From Candidatus Zhuqueibacterota bacterium (GTDB taxonomy: Bacteria > Zhuqueibacterota > Zhuqueibacteria > Thermofontimicrobiales > Thiofontviventaceae): 46,886 nucleotides of DNA. The position numbers were made by a program, and so were the translations under genes. The stretch covers positions 1 through 46,886 of the forward strand of contig JAFGDW010000314.1 in the NCBI GenBank assembly GCA_016931935.1, read 5' to 3'. A model generated the notes under the pieces. It saw only the letters and a program-made list of their open reading frames with translations, was not told the origin of the DNA and did no database searches. Below, piece after piece: positions 9,235-18,310 of the stretch; the stretch's first letter is position 1, and the number at the start of each line of letters is the position of its first letter.

Positions 9235-9286
9235 GATTAATCGAAAAGAATAACACTCAGTATACTTAAGATGTAAGGAAATTATT

Positions 9287-10480
9287 ATGCAAATTTTTAG
9301 AGATGATATTATCGAAAGATATCAAGCAATGCAGGAAATGAAACATAAAGGATTCATTCAACAATATTTTAATGATTCAGTATATGCAGGGCGCACTGTA
9401 TCTGTGAATGGGAAAAAACTATTAAATTTTATCAGTTGTAGTTACCTGGGTTTGGAGACAGATCCGATCCTCAAGGAAGGAGCTATTAAAGCGGCTCAGG
9501 AATTCGGAACTCAATTAGCATGCTCCAGAACGATTCTTTCTAATCCTTTATACATGGAGCTTGAAGATTTGCTCTCACAAATTTTTCCGGGTTATCAGGT
9601 TGTTACAACAACAACCACATTGGCACATTGTTCTGCACTACCTTTATTTATTGGAGAGAAAGATGCCATAATACTGGATGGCTACGTTCATAATAGCGTT
9701 CGTATGGCAGCGCAATTATGTAAAGCAAACGGTACATTTATTATGGTGACACGGCATAATGATATGGCCTTTTTAGACTATATGGTGCAGAAACTCATAA
9801 AAGAAGGATACAGAAATATTTGGTATTGTGCTGACGGAATTTATAGCTTACAGGGTGATAAACTCGATGTTTCGGGTCTTATCAATTTATTGAATAAGTA
9901 CGGTAACTTTTACGCTTACGTCGATGATGCTCATGGTGGTAGTTGGACCGGGAAAAATGGTTCTGGGTATGTGTTAGGGCATTATAGACAGCATGAAAAA
10001 ATGGTTGTTGCCATTTCATTTTGCAAATCATTTTCTGGCGGTGGTGGCGCCCTTATTTTGCCGAATGAAGAATGGGCGAAGGTTATCCGATCGCTAGGAC
10101 AGACGATGATGTTTTCAGGACCAATTCAACCACCCACACTAGGAACATTGGTCGCTTCTGCAAAACTTCATCTTTCTGAAGCAATAATTGAATTACAAGC
10201 AGAGTTGCTCGAACTCATACTTCATTTTCGTAGCCGCTGTGAAGTGTTAGGAATACCATTATTTTCTAAAGATGAAACTCCCATCCAAATCATTGAAATA
10301 GGTGATGAAGCAAAAACAATATCGATCATGGAACAATTAATAAATAATGGATTCTTTTTAACAGCAGCGCTCCCACCAAGTGTTGCAAAGGGAAATGAAG
10401 GAATTCGCATAACGATTACACGACACGTCAATAAATCGGATATTTCATCATTATTAGATAATATTAAAACGATATTGTAG
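9287..10480 (+). CDS. Alpha-oxoamine synthase (PLP-dependent)
   Basis: Belongs to the fold-type I PLP family that condenses an amino acid with an acyl thioester, with loss of CO2, to give an alpha-aminoketone (BioF, Kbl, HemA, serine palmitoyltransferase, CqsA). The 397 residues are full length. PLP-binding Lys247 lies in SFCKSFSGGGG; Asp213-Asp214 and His216 in YVDDAHG bind the cofactor; His135 in DGYVHNS stacks on the ring; ADGIYSLQGD at 182-191 is the usual Ser/Gly-Asp block. Several positions differ from BioF and Kbl (ACSRTILSNPLYMELE rather than the GTxxxH pattern), and neither biotin nor threonine genes are near. With a dedicated carrier protein and adenylation enzyme, a lipid-like or signal-like aminoketone is the best reading. 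Sphingolipid-type synthesis is possible but unproven. Confidence 0.85.
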   Translation: MQIFRDDIIERYQAMQEMKHKGFIQQYFNDSVYAGRTVSVNGKKLLNFISCSYLGLETDPILKEGAIKAAQEFGTQLACSRTILSNPLYMELEDLLSQIFPGYQVVTTTTTLAHCSALPLFIGEKDAIILDGYVHNSVRMAAQLCKANGTFIMVTRHNDMAFLDYMVQKLIKEGYRNIWYCADGIYSLQGDKLDVSGLINLLNKYGNFYAYVDDAHGGSWTGKNGSGYVLGHYRQHEKMVVAISFCKSFSGGGGALILPNEEWAKVIRSLGQTMMFSGPIQPPTLGTLVASAKLHLSEAIIELQAELLELILHFRSRCEVLGIPLFSKDETPIQIIEIGDEAKTISIMEQLINNGFFLTAALPPSVAKGNEGIRITITRHVNKSDISSLLDNIKTIL

Positions 10481-10556
10481 CATTTTGGGGAATTTAGATT
10501 TTTCGATACCGTATATCGTCAATATAACAGTTCTTTAATCCTAATGTCTAATATAG

Positions 10557-10582
10557 CCCACTCCGATAGCAGTTGGGTTTTT
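10557..10582 (+). terminator. Possible terminator after the oxoamine synthase cassette
   Basis: A short hairpin, CCCACT near 10558 against AGTTGGG near 10571 with one bulged base, is followed by TTTTT. It separates the cassette from the kor operon. The stem is weak. Confidence 0.4.
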
Positions 10583-10611
10583 ACTGGCCCTGTGTAAAAT
10601 CATAATACTAG

Positions 10612-10640
10612 TTGCATTTCGAAAATTAATTTGTTATATT
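10612..10640 (+). promoter_or_regulatory. Candidate promoter of the kor operon
   Basis: TTGCAT at 10612-10617 and TATATT at 10635-10640 are separated by exactly 17 bases, about 110 bases before korD. A similar TTGCA-N17 arrangement precedes ppk1. This is a sigma-70-like pattern match only; the promoter consensus of this phylum is unknown to me. Confidence 0.4.
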
Positions 10641-10748
10641 AGGCACTAACATTCATCAAAGTTGATGGCAAACTGCTGTTCAGCAAACCGAGTGTTAAGA
10701 ATAAAGAAATTAAAATTGGATTAAGAGAGCAGCTTACCGAATTATCCC

Positions 10749-10955
10749 ATGAGTAAAGAGAAAAAGCAACCCACCGTAACCGTCAATACAGCATGGTGTA
10801 AGGGATGTGGTATTTGTGTGGAATTCTGCCCACAGGATGTGCTGGCATTGGACGGACAGTATGCGTCCGTTGTAAATATAGATCGTTGTACTGCCTGTGG
10901 CATGTGCGAAATACGCTGTCCTGATTTTGCCATTACTGTGGAAAAATCATCATAA
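10749..10955 (+). CDS. korD: 2-oxoacid:ferredoxin oxidoreductase, ferredoxin-like delta subunit
   Basis: A 68-residue protein with two [4Fe-4S] ferredoxin motifs: C17-C20-C23-C27 (WCKGCGICVEFCP) and C47-C50-C53-C57 (RCTACGMCEIRCP). It is the electron-transfer subunit that passes electrons from the thiamine-bound intermediate towards soluble ferredoxin. First gene of the korDABC operon, 12 bases ahead of korA. The order delta-alpha-beta-gamma and the small size agree with four-subunit 2-oxoglutarate or 2-oxoisovalerate oxidoreductases. Confidence 0.9.
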   Translation: MSKEKKQPTVTVNTAWCKGCGICVEFCPQDVLALDGQYASVVNIDRCTACGMCEIRCPDFAITVEKSS

Positions 10956-10967
10956 AAGGTCATACTA

Positions 10968-12125
10968 ATGTCTAAAGAACCGCGACCGGATGTTGGAAAG
11001 AATGTTCGGGTGATGACAGGAAATGAAGCCTGTGCCGAAGGTGCATTAGTCGCAGGACTTTATTTTTATGCCGGGTACCCCATTACTCCTTCATCGGAAA
11101 TTGCTGAAGTGCTATCGGAACGATTACCGCAAATTGGCGGTAAATTTATGCAAATGGAAGATGAAATCAGTGCGATGGGCGCTATTATAGGGGCATCGCT
11201 TACTGGCGCCAAAGCTATGACAGCGACAAGCGGCCCGGGATTTTCGCTTAAACAAGAAAATCTTGGCTACGCATCAATCGCTGAAGTACCGTGTGTGGTT
11301 GTTAATGTAATGCGTGGTGGTCCCAGTACCGGGCTGCCCACATTGCCAGCCCAGGGAGATGTGATGCAAGCCCGCTGGGGAACGCATGGCGATCATCCGA
11401 TTATTGCAGTGGCGCCGACCAGCGTATTGGAAGTGTTTATGCTGACCATCCGTGCATTTAATCTGGCAGAGCGCTACCGTGTACCGGTGATTCTGCTGAT
11501 GGACGAAATAATCGGCCATACCAGTGAGAAAGTCATATTACCGGATGCTGCTACTATTGAAATTTGGAACCGACAAGCGCCGACAGTTGGGCCGGATGAA
11601 TATCTGCCCTATAAAATTACAGAGTCCGGTGTGCCGCCGATGGCTAAATTTGGCGAAGGTTATCGCTTCCATGTTACCGGTCTCGTTCATGATGAAACCG
11701 GATTTCCTACCAACAATTCCGTTCAGATCAACAAATTTTTAGGACGATTGAATAGTAAAATTGATCGTCATGCCGATGAAATCATAACCGTCACCAGCGA
11801 TTTGCAGGAAAATGCCACGGTAGGTGTGTTTGCTTACGGTTCAACCGCACGTTCCGCCAAACGGGCTGTGATGTTAGCGCGCCAGGAAGGTGCACGGGTA
11901 GATTTTATTAATCCGACAGTGCTATGGCCGTTTCCTGAAAAACAGGTGTCATCGCTTGCTGAACGTGTTTCGAAAATCATTGTTCCTGAGATGAATTTGG
12001 GACAAATGGCTCATGAAGTGGAGTGGGCTGCACGAGGCCGCGCGGACATTGTTAAAATAAATCGAATTGATGGAGAACCCATCAAGCCGGATGACATTGT
12101 AAAGGCGATTGTGGAGAATGCCTGA
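10968..12125 (+). CDS. korA: 2-oxoglutarate:ferredoxin oxidoreductase, alpha subunit
   Basis: Converts 2-oxoglutarate plus CoA to succinyl-CoA and CO2 while reducing ferredoxin, together with the three neighbouring subunits; the reaction can also run as reductive carboxylation. The 385 residues carry the pyrimidine-binding part of the thiamine site, with the signature YPITPSSE at 37-44 and the EDEISAMGAIIGAS block with its catalytic Glu. The YPITPSSE form and separate subunits favour KorA over pyruvate-specific PorA, but a branched-chain 2-oxoacid (VorB) role cannot be excluded. AAAGG precedes the ATG. The stop shares one base with korB, so translation is coupled. A C-terminal transketolase-like domain ends near the stop. 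Confidence 0.9.
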   Translation: MSKEPRPDVGKNVRVMTGNEACAEGALVAGLYFYAGYPITPSSEIAEVLSERLPQIGGKFMQMEDEISAMGAIIGASLTGAKAMTATSGPGFSLKQENLGYASIAEVPCVVVNVMRGGPSTGLPTLPAQGDVMQARWGTHGDHPIIAVAPTSVLEVFMLTIRAFNLAERYRVPVILLMDEIIGHTSEKVILPDAATIEIWNRQAPTVGPDEYLPYKITESGVPPMAKFGEGYRFHVTGLVHDETGFPTNNSVQINKFLGRLNSKIDRHADEIITVTSDLQENATVGVFAYGSTARSAKRAVMLARQEGARVDFINPTVLWPFPEKQVSSLAERVSKIIVPEMNLGQMAHEVEWAARGRADIVKINRIDGEPIKPDDIVKAIVENA

Positions 12126-12934
12126 TGTTTGATTATATGAAATATATGCGGCAGGACAAGTTGCCGCTTATTTGGTGCGCTGGCTGTGGCGATGGTATTG
12201 TGCTAAAATCCATGCTACGGGCGATCGACAAAATTGGTCTTGATCAGAATGAAGTCTGTATGGTTTCCGGTATCGGTTGTTCCAGCCGTTTGACCGGATA
12301 TGTGGATTTCAACACCTTGCATACGACACACGGTCGGGCAATTCCATTTGCGACGGGTGTGAAAATGGCCAAGCCGGAATTGACAGTAATTGTTGTTACC
12401 GGTGATGGTGATGCTACCGCTATTGGCGGCAACCATTATATCCATGCCGCCCGGCGAAATATTGATATTACGGTGATTCTGTTCAATAATAATATCTATG
12501 GAATGACCGGCGGCCAGGTATCGCCGACCACGCCGATTGGTAAGAAAGCAAGTACTGCGCCGTTTGGCAATCCTGAAAACTCATTTAATATCAGTGGACT
12601 GGCCGAAGCAGCGGGCGCAAGCTTTGTTGCTCGCGGAACCGTTCACGATGCTATTCCTCTGGAAAAATATATTGAAAAAGCCATTCGTAAAAAGGGATTT
12701 TCGGTAGTTGAAGTTATGACACCCTGTCCGACTGCCTATGGCCGAAGAAATAAATTGGGAAATGGCGCGGCAATGATAAAGCAATTAAAAGAAGATACCG
12801 TACCACTCTCCAGGGCACAGAAAATGTCGGATGAAGAATTGCAGGACAAAATTATCACCGGCGTATTAGTAGATGTCGAACGACCGGAATATACTGATAA
12901 CTATCAAAAATTAATTGAACGCTTTAAAGGGTAG
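12125..12934 (+). CDS. korB: 2-oxoglutarate:ferredoxin oxidoreductase, beta subunit
   Basis: The thiamine diphosphate and iron-sulfur subunit, 269 residues. Three cluster cysteines are near the start (C18 and C21 in WCAGCGDG, C52 in GIGCSSR) and the fourth is in TPCPTAYGRRN near residue 200. The diphosphate/Mg2+ motif runs from GDGD at 93-96 to NNNIYGMTGGQ at 121-131. The short C-terminus after residue 210 matches KorB rather than the longer PorB. It is translationally coupled to korA through a one-base overlap and is followed five bases later by korC. Confidence 0.92.
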   Translation: MFDYMKYMRQDKLPLIWCAGCGDGIVLKSMLRAIDKIGLDQNEVCMVSGIGCSSRLTGYVDFNTLHTTHGRAIPFATGVKMAKPELTVIVVTGDGDATAIGGNHYIHAARRNIDITVILFNNNIYGMTGGQVSPTTPIGKKASTAPFGNPENSFNISGLAEAAGASFVARGTVHDAIPLEKYIEKAIRKKGFSVVEVMTPCPTAYGRRNKLGNGAAMIKQLKEDTVPLSRAQKMSDEELQDKIITGVLVDVERPEYTDNYQKLIERFKG

Positions 12935-12939
12935 ATTGC

Positions 12940-13491
12940 ATGAGTTTTCGATACGAAATTCGTCTGAGTGGTGAAGGTGGGCAGGGTCTGGTTTTGGCTG
13001 GAAAAGTTCTGGCAGAAGCTGCTGCTATCTATGACGATAAAAACGCAACACAAAGTCAATCGTACGGCCCCGAAGCCCGCGGCGGCGCTTCACGATCGGA
13101 AGTGATTATTTCCGATGAAGACATCGATTATCCAAAAGCGACAAATATTGATTTATTACTGGCCTTTACACAAGAATCGTGTAATCGTTATTCGAAAGAT
13201 GTGCGGAATGATGGCATCATAATTATAGATGAAAATGCCGTCACCAAACTCCCGGAGGGTTCTTTCCGGATTTATGCGGTGCCGATTATTGATGTGGCAC
13301 GTGATAAAATCGGTCGCGTAATGGTCGCGAATATAGTTGCATTGGGTATTATTGCTTCGTTTATCAAAAATGTTGTTTCTGAGGAAGCTATTGAGGCCGC
13401 AATTTTATCCCGAGTGCCAAAAGGAACAGAACAACTAAATCTGAATGCATTTCAGGTTGGTTTGGAGTTGGGGAAAAAAATTGCCGCCTGA
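12940..13491 (+). CDS. korC: 2-oxoglutarate:ferredoxin oxidoreductase, gamma subunit
   Basis: A 183-residue gamma domain that completes the enzyme and helps bind CoA. Typical blocks are the N-terminal GEGGQGLVLAGKVLAEAA at 11-28 and SYGPEARGGASRSEVIIS at about 42-60. Last gene of the operon: the next gene starts 266 bases later, and that spacer shows neither a clear terminator nor a gene. The four-subunit enzyme implies low-potential ferredoxin metabolism, so an anaerobic or microaerobic life is likely. Confidence 0.92.
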   Translation: MSFRYEIRLSGEGGQGLVLAGKVLAEAAAIYDDKNATQSQSYGPEARGGASRSEVIISDEDIDYPKATNIDLLLAFTQESCNRYSKDVRNDGIIIIDENAVTKLPEGSFRIYAVPIIDVARDKIGRVMVANIVALGIIASFIKNVVSEEAIEAAILSRVPKGTEQLNLNAFQVGLELGKKIAA

Positions 13492-13757
13492 GCCTGTTGC
13501 AATTCTAAAATAGCTTGTCCGGGCCCTGATGGTTATATTTTATCCGCACAATCATGACATGAATCCCCCTTTTGTTTCCTCATTCGGGAACAGAATACCC
13601 AGTAACGTGTACGCATCTGTGGAACATTAACAGAATTCATCCCTTCTGCTTGAACCGAATCCCTGGCCGAATATATTTAATGAATTCGGTCAGTTTAATC
13701 GAAATAATACAATCAAAACTGAAACTCACCATTTAAAATTGCTACGCAGGTATTTGC

Positions 13758-16733
13758 ATGCAACCCAGACTCGAACGGCTCAGAGAACGTGTCAATATGC
13801 TTTCAAATCATCATCAGAAATTCATTCGTACGATCGAACGCTATGGTGAAGAGCTAATCGACCGTCTTGAATCTATGGGTCGGATTGAAGATGTTCATCT
13901 TTGGAAAAACGCCTATAATCTGTCCGAAGAAATGGATGTTGTGATTAGCATCGCAACCGACGAAAAAGAGAAATGCCGTTTTTTGGGTTGTTATTATGCC
14001 TTCCAGATTTTACACCTCAATTTACGTTCGATTGATGTGATGATGTTAAATCTAACGCGCGAAGATGACCGAATTGCGGTGTATAAACGATTTATGCTCA
14101 CCTTCGGCCACGAATTTCGTGTGCTGACATCTACTTATATGATGAAATTGCTGAATTTATTTTTTGAAGGCAAGGAGCATCCCGAATTTGTTATTTGTAG
14201 TGTCGGCAGCCTGGCGCATCAGGATGATCTGGATATCGGTATTATCGACGACGGGACCGGTCGCCGTGATGTGCTTAATCTAGGGATCGGCAAACTCCGG
14301 CACGAAATGTTAAAGTTTGCTACGGAAATGCACATGTATCTGTCGGAACATGTAGGGGAACAGAATTATTCGGCCTCCATCGATGAGTATAAAAAACTGC
14401 TTGCTCCGAAAATCGGTGATTTTGTTATTATCAGCGAAATGTTGACTGCATTTCCCATTCTGGGGAATTCGCAGCTATTCAAGCAGTTCGAGCGTAAGGT
14501 TACACGTCGATATTACTTTCAAAACACCCGTAATAATCTGTATCACGAAGGATTTTTGCGTGGCATTCTTGGCGAAGTTCGTTCGTTAATTATTCGTCAG
14601 ATGAGTGACCATGCATTAAATCCCAAAGATGATGGCCTGCGCATGTTGCTGGGAATGATCCTGGTCGGGCGTACTGTTTTCCGTATCTATCATGGACACC
14701 GCTGGCAGGTGTTGGAAGAACTTTGCCTGCGTAATCCCGAGCGGAAAGATATTTATGACCAGCTCGAAGAATCGGTTACGTTTATCGAGGCGTTTCGACA
14801 TGTATATCAGCTATTTGTTGCCCAGGAAGAAGAAATCCCGCTGGACGATCCGACAATTCAGGACCAGTTGGCGCTCGTCGCCCGAACATTGGGATATCGT
14901 GATGTTGGCGCTGTAAAAGCGTGGGATCATCTATTGATTCACTATCACGAAAAGGTGGAGATGGCCAAAATCGCGTCCGCCAAAATGTTGAACCAGATCA
15001 CCGAACACTTAAAGCTGGTCAGCAGATTTACTCCATTAATTAATCATGCGTCGGTGCAACCACTGAAACGTCAGCATGATATCAACCTTGCAGTTGAATT
15101 CCTGCGTCATTCTGTTTTTTTTACCGGCGCTAAGTTTTGGGATGATTTATTGGAAACAATTGCTACGCCTGGAAACCTGGCACTACAAAATTTTGTCCAC
15201 GATATCCAGACATTACCTCCGCGGATACGTAACCGCATCATCCATATGTTCGGGGAAATTGTCCCGAAGGCAACGTATGCAATGTTATATTTTATGGTTC
15301 GCCTGTACGAGAACCGGCGTCGACTTAATTGCGATGAATTATTTGAGGAACTCTCTAACAGTTTTCTCGACCATCTGGCTGATTATCCCGAGCATACATT
15401 GCGGATTGCCAAAATATTTAATCATTTCCCCAAATTGATTAACGACTATTTGCTAACTTTGCACGGCGAGCAAAAGCAAAAATTTCTTGATTTGTTAAAT
15501 GGTGACTTGTGGTCGCGCGAGGATAATCTGGCCAAAGATGGCCTGGTTCATCTCTGTGGATTGCATTTCAGCAATAGTCTCTATTTTAAGCGATTTTTTG
15601 TTCGTGTTATCAATAATTACCCTGAATACATTCAATACCTGAAAGATTCTAATGCGCTGCAGCAAATTGCCAAGGGATTTTTAGGAAATATCGATAGCCT
15701 GCCTACTTACAAGGAAAAGAAAAAACAACTGGGCAACTTTTATGATCTGGAATTTTTGCGTCTCGGTCTCGAAACATTAAAAGGGGTGCCGATACGGATT
15801 ATTAATGTGGAGTTTACTGAATTTTCGGATATTTATATTCAAATGTTGTTTGACATTTGTAAACAACAAGTGGATGAAGAAATTGGCACTACCATTCATA
15901 CGAAGGATTTGTTTGCCATTTTTACCGCAGGTGGCCATGCGCGTGAACAGGCGTTCGATGATGATTATGATATACTTATTGTTCTGAATAATAACGATGA
16001 AGATGTCGTGAAATATATGAACCGAATTGTCACTGCCATGAATGCTGAAATCATTAAACGCGGCACCATGCCACACTATCGGTTTGCCGATCATTTCGGA
16101 CGCTATATTACACTCGTCGATGAACTGGACGAATTTTTCAAGGAACCATCGGATCATTCATTTATTGACAAGTCGCAGATTTTAGGATCACGCATGATTG
16201 TGGGCAGTAGCAAGTTCGAACGGCAATTTGAGGAGCGGATTATTCGGCCACATATTTACGATCAGTCGGAAACCTACATTAAACATATGATTGAAGAGAT
16301 GCATTCCCGACATCAGGACAAACGGAACCTGCATGAATCGATTAAAAACGTGAAAGAGGCAGTTGGCGGACTTCGCGATATTGAGACGATTTTGTTAATC
16401 TATAAAGCCAGATACCAGCTTCGGGAACCGATTAATCGTCGACTTTTAACACACCTGATAGAACTTGTACCACAGCATGCAAAACACTTGCAGGCGCTGG
16501 ACGATGCGTTTAGTTTTCTGAAACATTTGCGTGATCTGTATCGTTTAACTGTATCCGCTGGCGATAAGATAAACGAATCATACCTCGGCCCTGCGGCAAC
16601 GATTATGGGCTTTCATAGCTCTTCGTCAGCATCCGCTCAAAAACAACTGGTCGATCGGTTCCATCAAACCATGCTGCACGTGGCTATGCGAATAAATTTC
16701 ATTGTGAACGATATTGAAGGCAACGGTGTTTGA
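13758..16733 (+). CDS. Large tandem nucleotidyltransferase-like protein (GlnE/GlnD type)
   Basis: A 991-residue protein with two nucleotidyltransferase-fold signatures. The first, at about 148-162, reads VGSLAHQDDLDIGI, with Asp157 and Asp159 as probable metal ligands. The second, at 722-741, reads FTAGGHAREQAFDDDYDI, with Asp736 and Asp738. It is followed at about 866-880 by KNVKEAVGGLRDIE, the linker signature that ends the transferase domain of GlnD and GlnE. Between the two lies a helical region of some 500 residues. Size and two-domain plan recall GlnE, which adenylylates and deadenylylates glutamine synthetase; the second domain looks more like GlnD, but no HD or ACT domains follow. No glnA or PII gene is nearby, so the target is uncertain. 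A regulatory AMP- or UMP-transfer role is inferred. Confidence 0.65.
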   Translation: MQPRLERLRERVNMLSNHHQKFIRTIERYGEELIDRLESMGRIEDVHLWKNAYNLSEEMDVVISIATDEKEKCRFLGCYYAFQILHLNLRSIDVMMLNLTREDDRIAVYKRFMLTFGHEFRVLTSTYMMKLLNLFFEGKEHPEFVICSVGSLAHQDDLDIGIIDDGTGRRDVLNLGIGKLRHEMLKFATEMHMYLSEHVGEQNYSASIDEYKKLLAPKIGDFVIISEMLTAFPILGNSQLFKQFERKVTRRYYFQNTRNNLYHEGFLRGILGEVRSLIIRQMSDHALNPKDDGLRMLLGMILVGRTVFRIYHGHRWQVLEELCLRNPERKDIYDQLEESVTFIEAFRHVYQLFVAQEEEIPLDDPTIQDQLALVARTLGYRDVGAVKAWDHLLIHYHEKVEMAKIASAKMLNQITEHLKLVSRFTPLINHASVQPLKRQHDINLAVEFLRHSVFFTGAKFWDDLLETIATPGNLALQNFVHDIQTLPPRIRNRIIHMFGEIVPKATYAMLYFMVRLYENRRRLNCDELFEELSNSFLDHLADYPEHTLRIAKIFNHFPKLINDYLLTLHGEQKQKFLDLLNGDLWSREDNLAKDGLVHLCGLHFSNSLYFKRFFVRVINNYPEYIQYLKDSNALQQIAKGFLGNIDSLPTYKEKKKQLGNFYDLEFLRLGLETLKGVPIRIINVEFTEFSDIYIQMLFDICKQQVDEEIGTTIHTKDLFAIFTAGGHAREQAFDDDYDILIVLNNNDEDVVKYMNRIVTAMNAEIIKRGTMPHYRFADHFGRYITLVDELDEFFKEPSDHSFIDKSQILGSRMIVGSSKFERQFEERIIRPHIYDQSETYIKHMIEEMHSRHQDKRNLHESIKNVKEAVGGLRDIETILLIYKARYQLREPINRRLLTHLIELVPQHAKHLQALDDAFSFLKHLRDLYRLTVSAGDKINESYLGPAATIMGFHSSSSASAQKQLVDRFHQTMLHVAMRINFIVNDIEGNGV

Positions 16734-16859
16734 GTGTTAGCCGTTAAAGCCTATCGCATAGCATTACATTTCGTAACAGAATTTATGTCAGTTTGGGATT
16801 ACACGCTGAGAAAATAGTTTTAGATTGATTTAAAACAGACTTGCTTCGGAGAATTACTC

Positions 16860-17627
16860 GTGCGAGATATTCAGAGCGAACAGGATGATCGAAATATTGA
16901 AATTGATCGGGTTGGGGTGAAAGACCTCAGCTATCCTATTAGTCTTTCCGATAAAACCCACGGTCAGCAACATACCATTGCTATTGTTAATATGTCGGTG
17001 AGCTTGCCGCACCATTTCCGCGGGACGCATATGAGCCGCTTTATAGAAGTGCTTAACCGTAACCGCCGCGAGCTGGATATTCACAGACTCGGGACGATTC
17101 TCAAGGAAATGAAAGATGTGTTGGAAGCCGAATCCGCTCACATGGAATTGGAGTTTCCGTATTTTATCGAAAAAGAGGCGCCTGTATCCAAAGCGCAATC
17201 GTTAATGGAGTATAAATGCCGGTTTGTCGGTTCGATGACCGACAAACCGCATATTTCACTCGGTGTGAAAGTGCCGGTGTTAACACTATGTCCCTGTTCC
17301 AAAGAAATTTCCGTTCATGGCGCTCATAACCAGCGCGGAGTAATCGATGTACTGGTGCGATTTAAGGGGCAACTCTGGATTGAAGATATTATCGACATGG
17401 TTGAAGACTGTGCTTCAGCAAAAGTGTATTCGCTGCTCAAACGGGAAGATGAAAAATACATTACCGAAACTGCATACGAAAATCCGACTTTTGTTGAAGA
17501 CGTGGTGCGCAATGTTGCCCAACGGTTTAATGAGACAGATAATATCACATGGTACCGGGTGGAAGTAGTCAGTTTTGAAAGTATTCATCATCATAATGCA
17601 TATGCAGTGGTTTCGTCGGATGATTAA
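16860..17627 (+). CDS. folE2: GTP cyclohydrolase I, type IB (FolE2)
   Basis: Catalyses the same reaction as FolE (GTP to dihydroneopterin triphosphate) with an unrelated member of the tunnelling fold that can work with metals other than zinc. The 255-residue protein is full length. Family motifs: HHFRGTHMSRF at 51-61, LEFPYF at 97-102 and LCPCSKEIS at 143-151, with Cys146 as the likely metal ligand, and GAHNQRG at 154-160. The start is a GTG supported by TCGGAG eleven bases upstream. In many bacteria FolE2 is induced under zinc shortage, but I see no Zur-box-like palindrome before it. A weak hairpin follows the stop. Confidence 0.94.
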   Translation: MRDIQSEQDDRNIEIDRVGVKDLSYPISLSDKTHGQQHTIAIVNMSVSLPHHFRGTHMSRFIEVLNRNRRELDIHRLGTILKEMKDVLEAESAHMELEFPYFIEKEAPVSKAQSLMEYKCRFVGSMTDKPHISLGVKVPVLTLCPCSKEISVHGAHNQRGVIDVLVRFKGQLWIEDIIDMVEDCASAKVYSLLKREDEKYITETAYENPTFVEDVVRNVAQRFNETDNITWYRVEVVSFESIHHHNAYAVVSSDD

Positions 17628-17647
17628 ACAAATTTTATTGATTCATA

Positions 17648-17675
17648 AAACAGGTTTTTCAAAAAAACTGGTTTG
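17648..17675 (+). terminator. Weak hairpin after folE2
   Basis: CAG(G)TTTTT at 17651-17659 can pair with AAAAACTG at 17663-17670 with one bulged G; the T-tract is poor. Position just after the folE2 stop suggests a terminator. Confidence 0.35.
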
Positions 17676-17721
17676 TATTATTAAACAAAGTCGAATATAA
17701 TTTTAACAGACAGACGCAATC

Positions 17722-18264
17722 GTGCCAACCATTATTACTCACGCGTACACCGGAATGATCGGTGCATCCATATTCACGTCGAAGGTATCGAAACTAAAGT
17801 TCTGGCTGCTTTCAATTGTCTGTCCGGTCATACCGGATTTTGACGTAATTGGATTTAAACTTGGCATCCCCTACGCAAATTTTTGGGGGCACCGCGGATT
17901 TTTCCACTCTTTAGCGTTTGCGTTTTTAGTAGCAGTCGTTGCTACTATAATTGTCATTAGTGTTCAAAATGTATTCACCAGGAAAGGATTCGGATTCCTT
18001 TTTTACTTTTGGGTACTGACTGCAAGCCACGGCATACTTGATGCCATGACATCCGGCGGGCTGGGGATTGCGCTGTTAGCGCCGTTTGACAATACACGTT
18101 ATTTTTTCCCTTTCACCCCAATTGCTGTATCTCCGATTGGTGTGAGCAGATTTTTTAGCGCCTGGGGATGGCGGGTGATGAAAAGTGAATTGTTATGGGT
18201 GTGGGCGCCATTAGCTGTTGTGTTACTTTGCCAAAAATCCCTGCGGGTGATAATGCGAAAATAA
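17722..18264 (+). CDS. DUF457/YdjM-type membrane metal-dependent hydrolase
   Basis: A 180-residue inner-membrane protein with about four hydrophobic helices and the DUF457 set of polar residues inside them: His7 (ITHAYTG), Asp39 and Asp41 (IPDFDVIG), HRGFFH at 57-62, and ASHGILDAMTSGG near 100-112. These resemble the metal ligands of phospholipase C/P1 nuclease-like proteins, and the family is labelled metal-dependent hydrolase. The substrate is not established. The start is a GTG without a strong ribosome-binding site; ATG codon 11 would delete the first His, so the GTG is preferred. Neighbours on both sides are unrelated. Confidence 0.8.
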   Translation: MPTIITHAYTGMIGASIFTSKVSKLKFWLLSIVCPVIPDFDVIGFKLGIPYANFWGHRGFFHSLAFAFLVAVVATIIVISVQNVFTRKGFGFLFYFWVLTASHGILDAMTSGGLGIALLAPFDNTRYFFPFTPIAVSPIGVSRFFSAWGWRVMKSELLWVWAPLAVVLLCQKSLRVIMRK

Positions 18265-18310
18265 TAACAGGTTGAAAGAAGACGGGGCTGCATTAAAAGT
18301 TGTCTCACGC

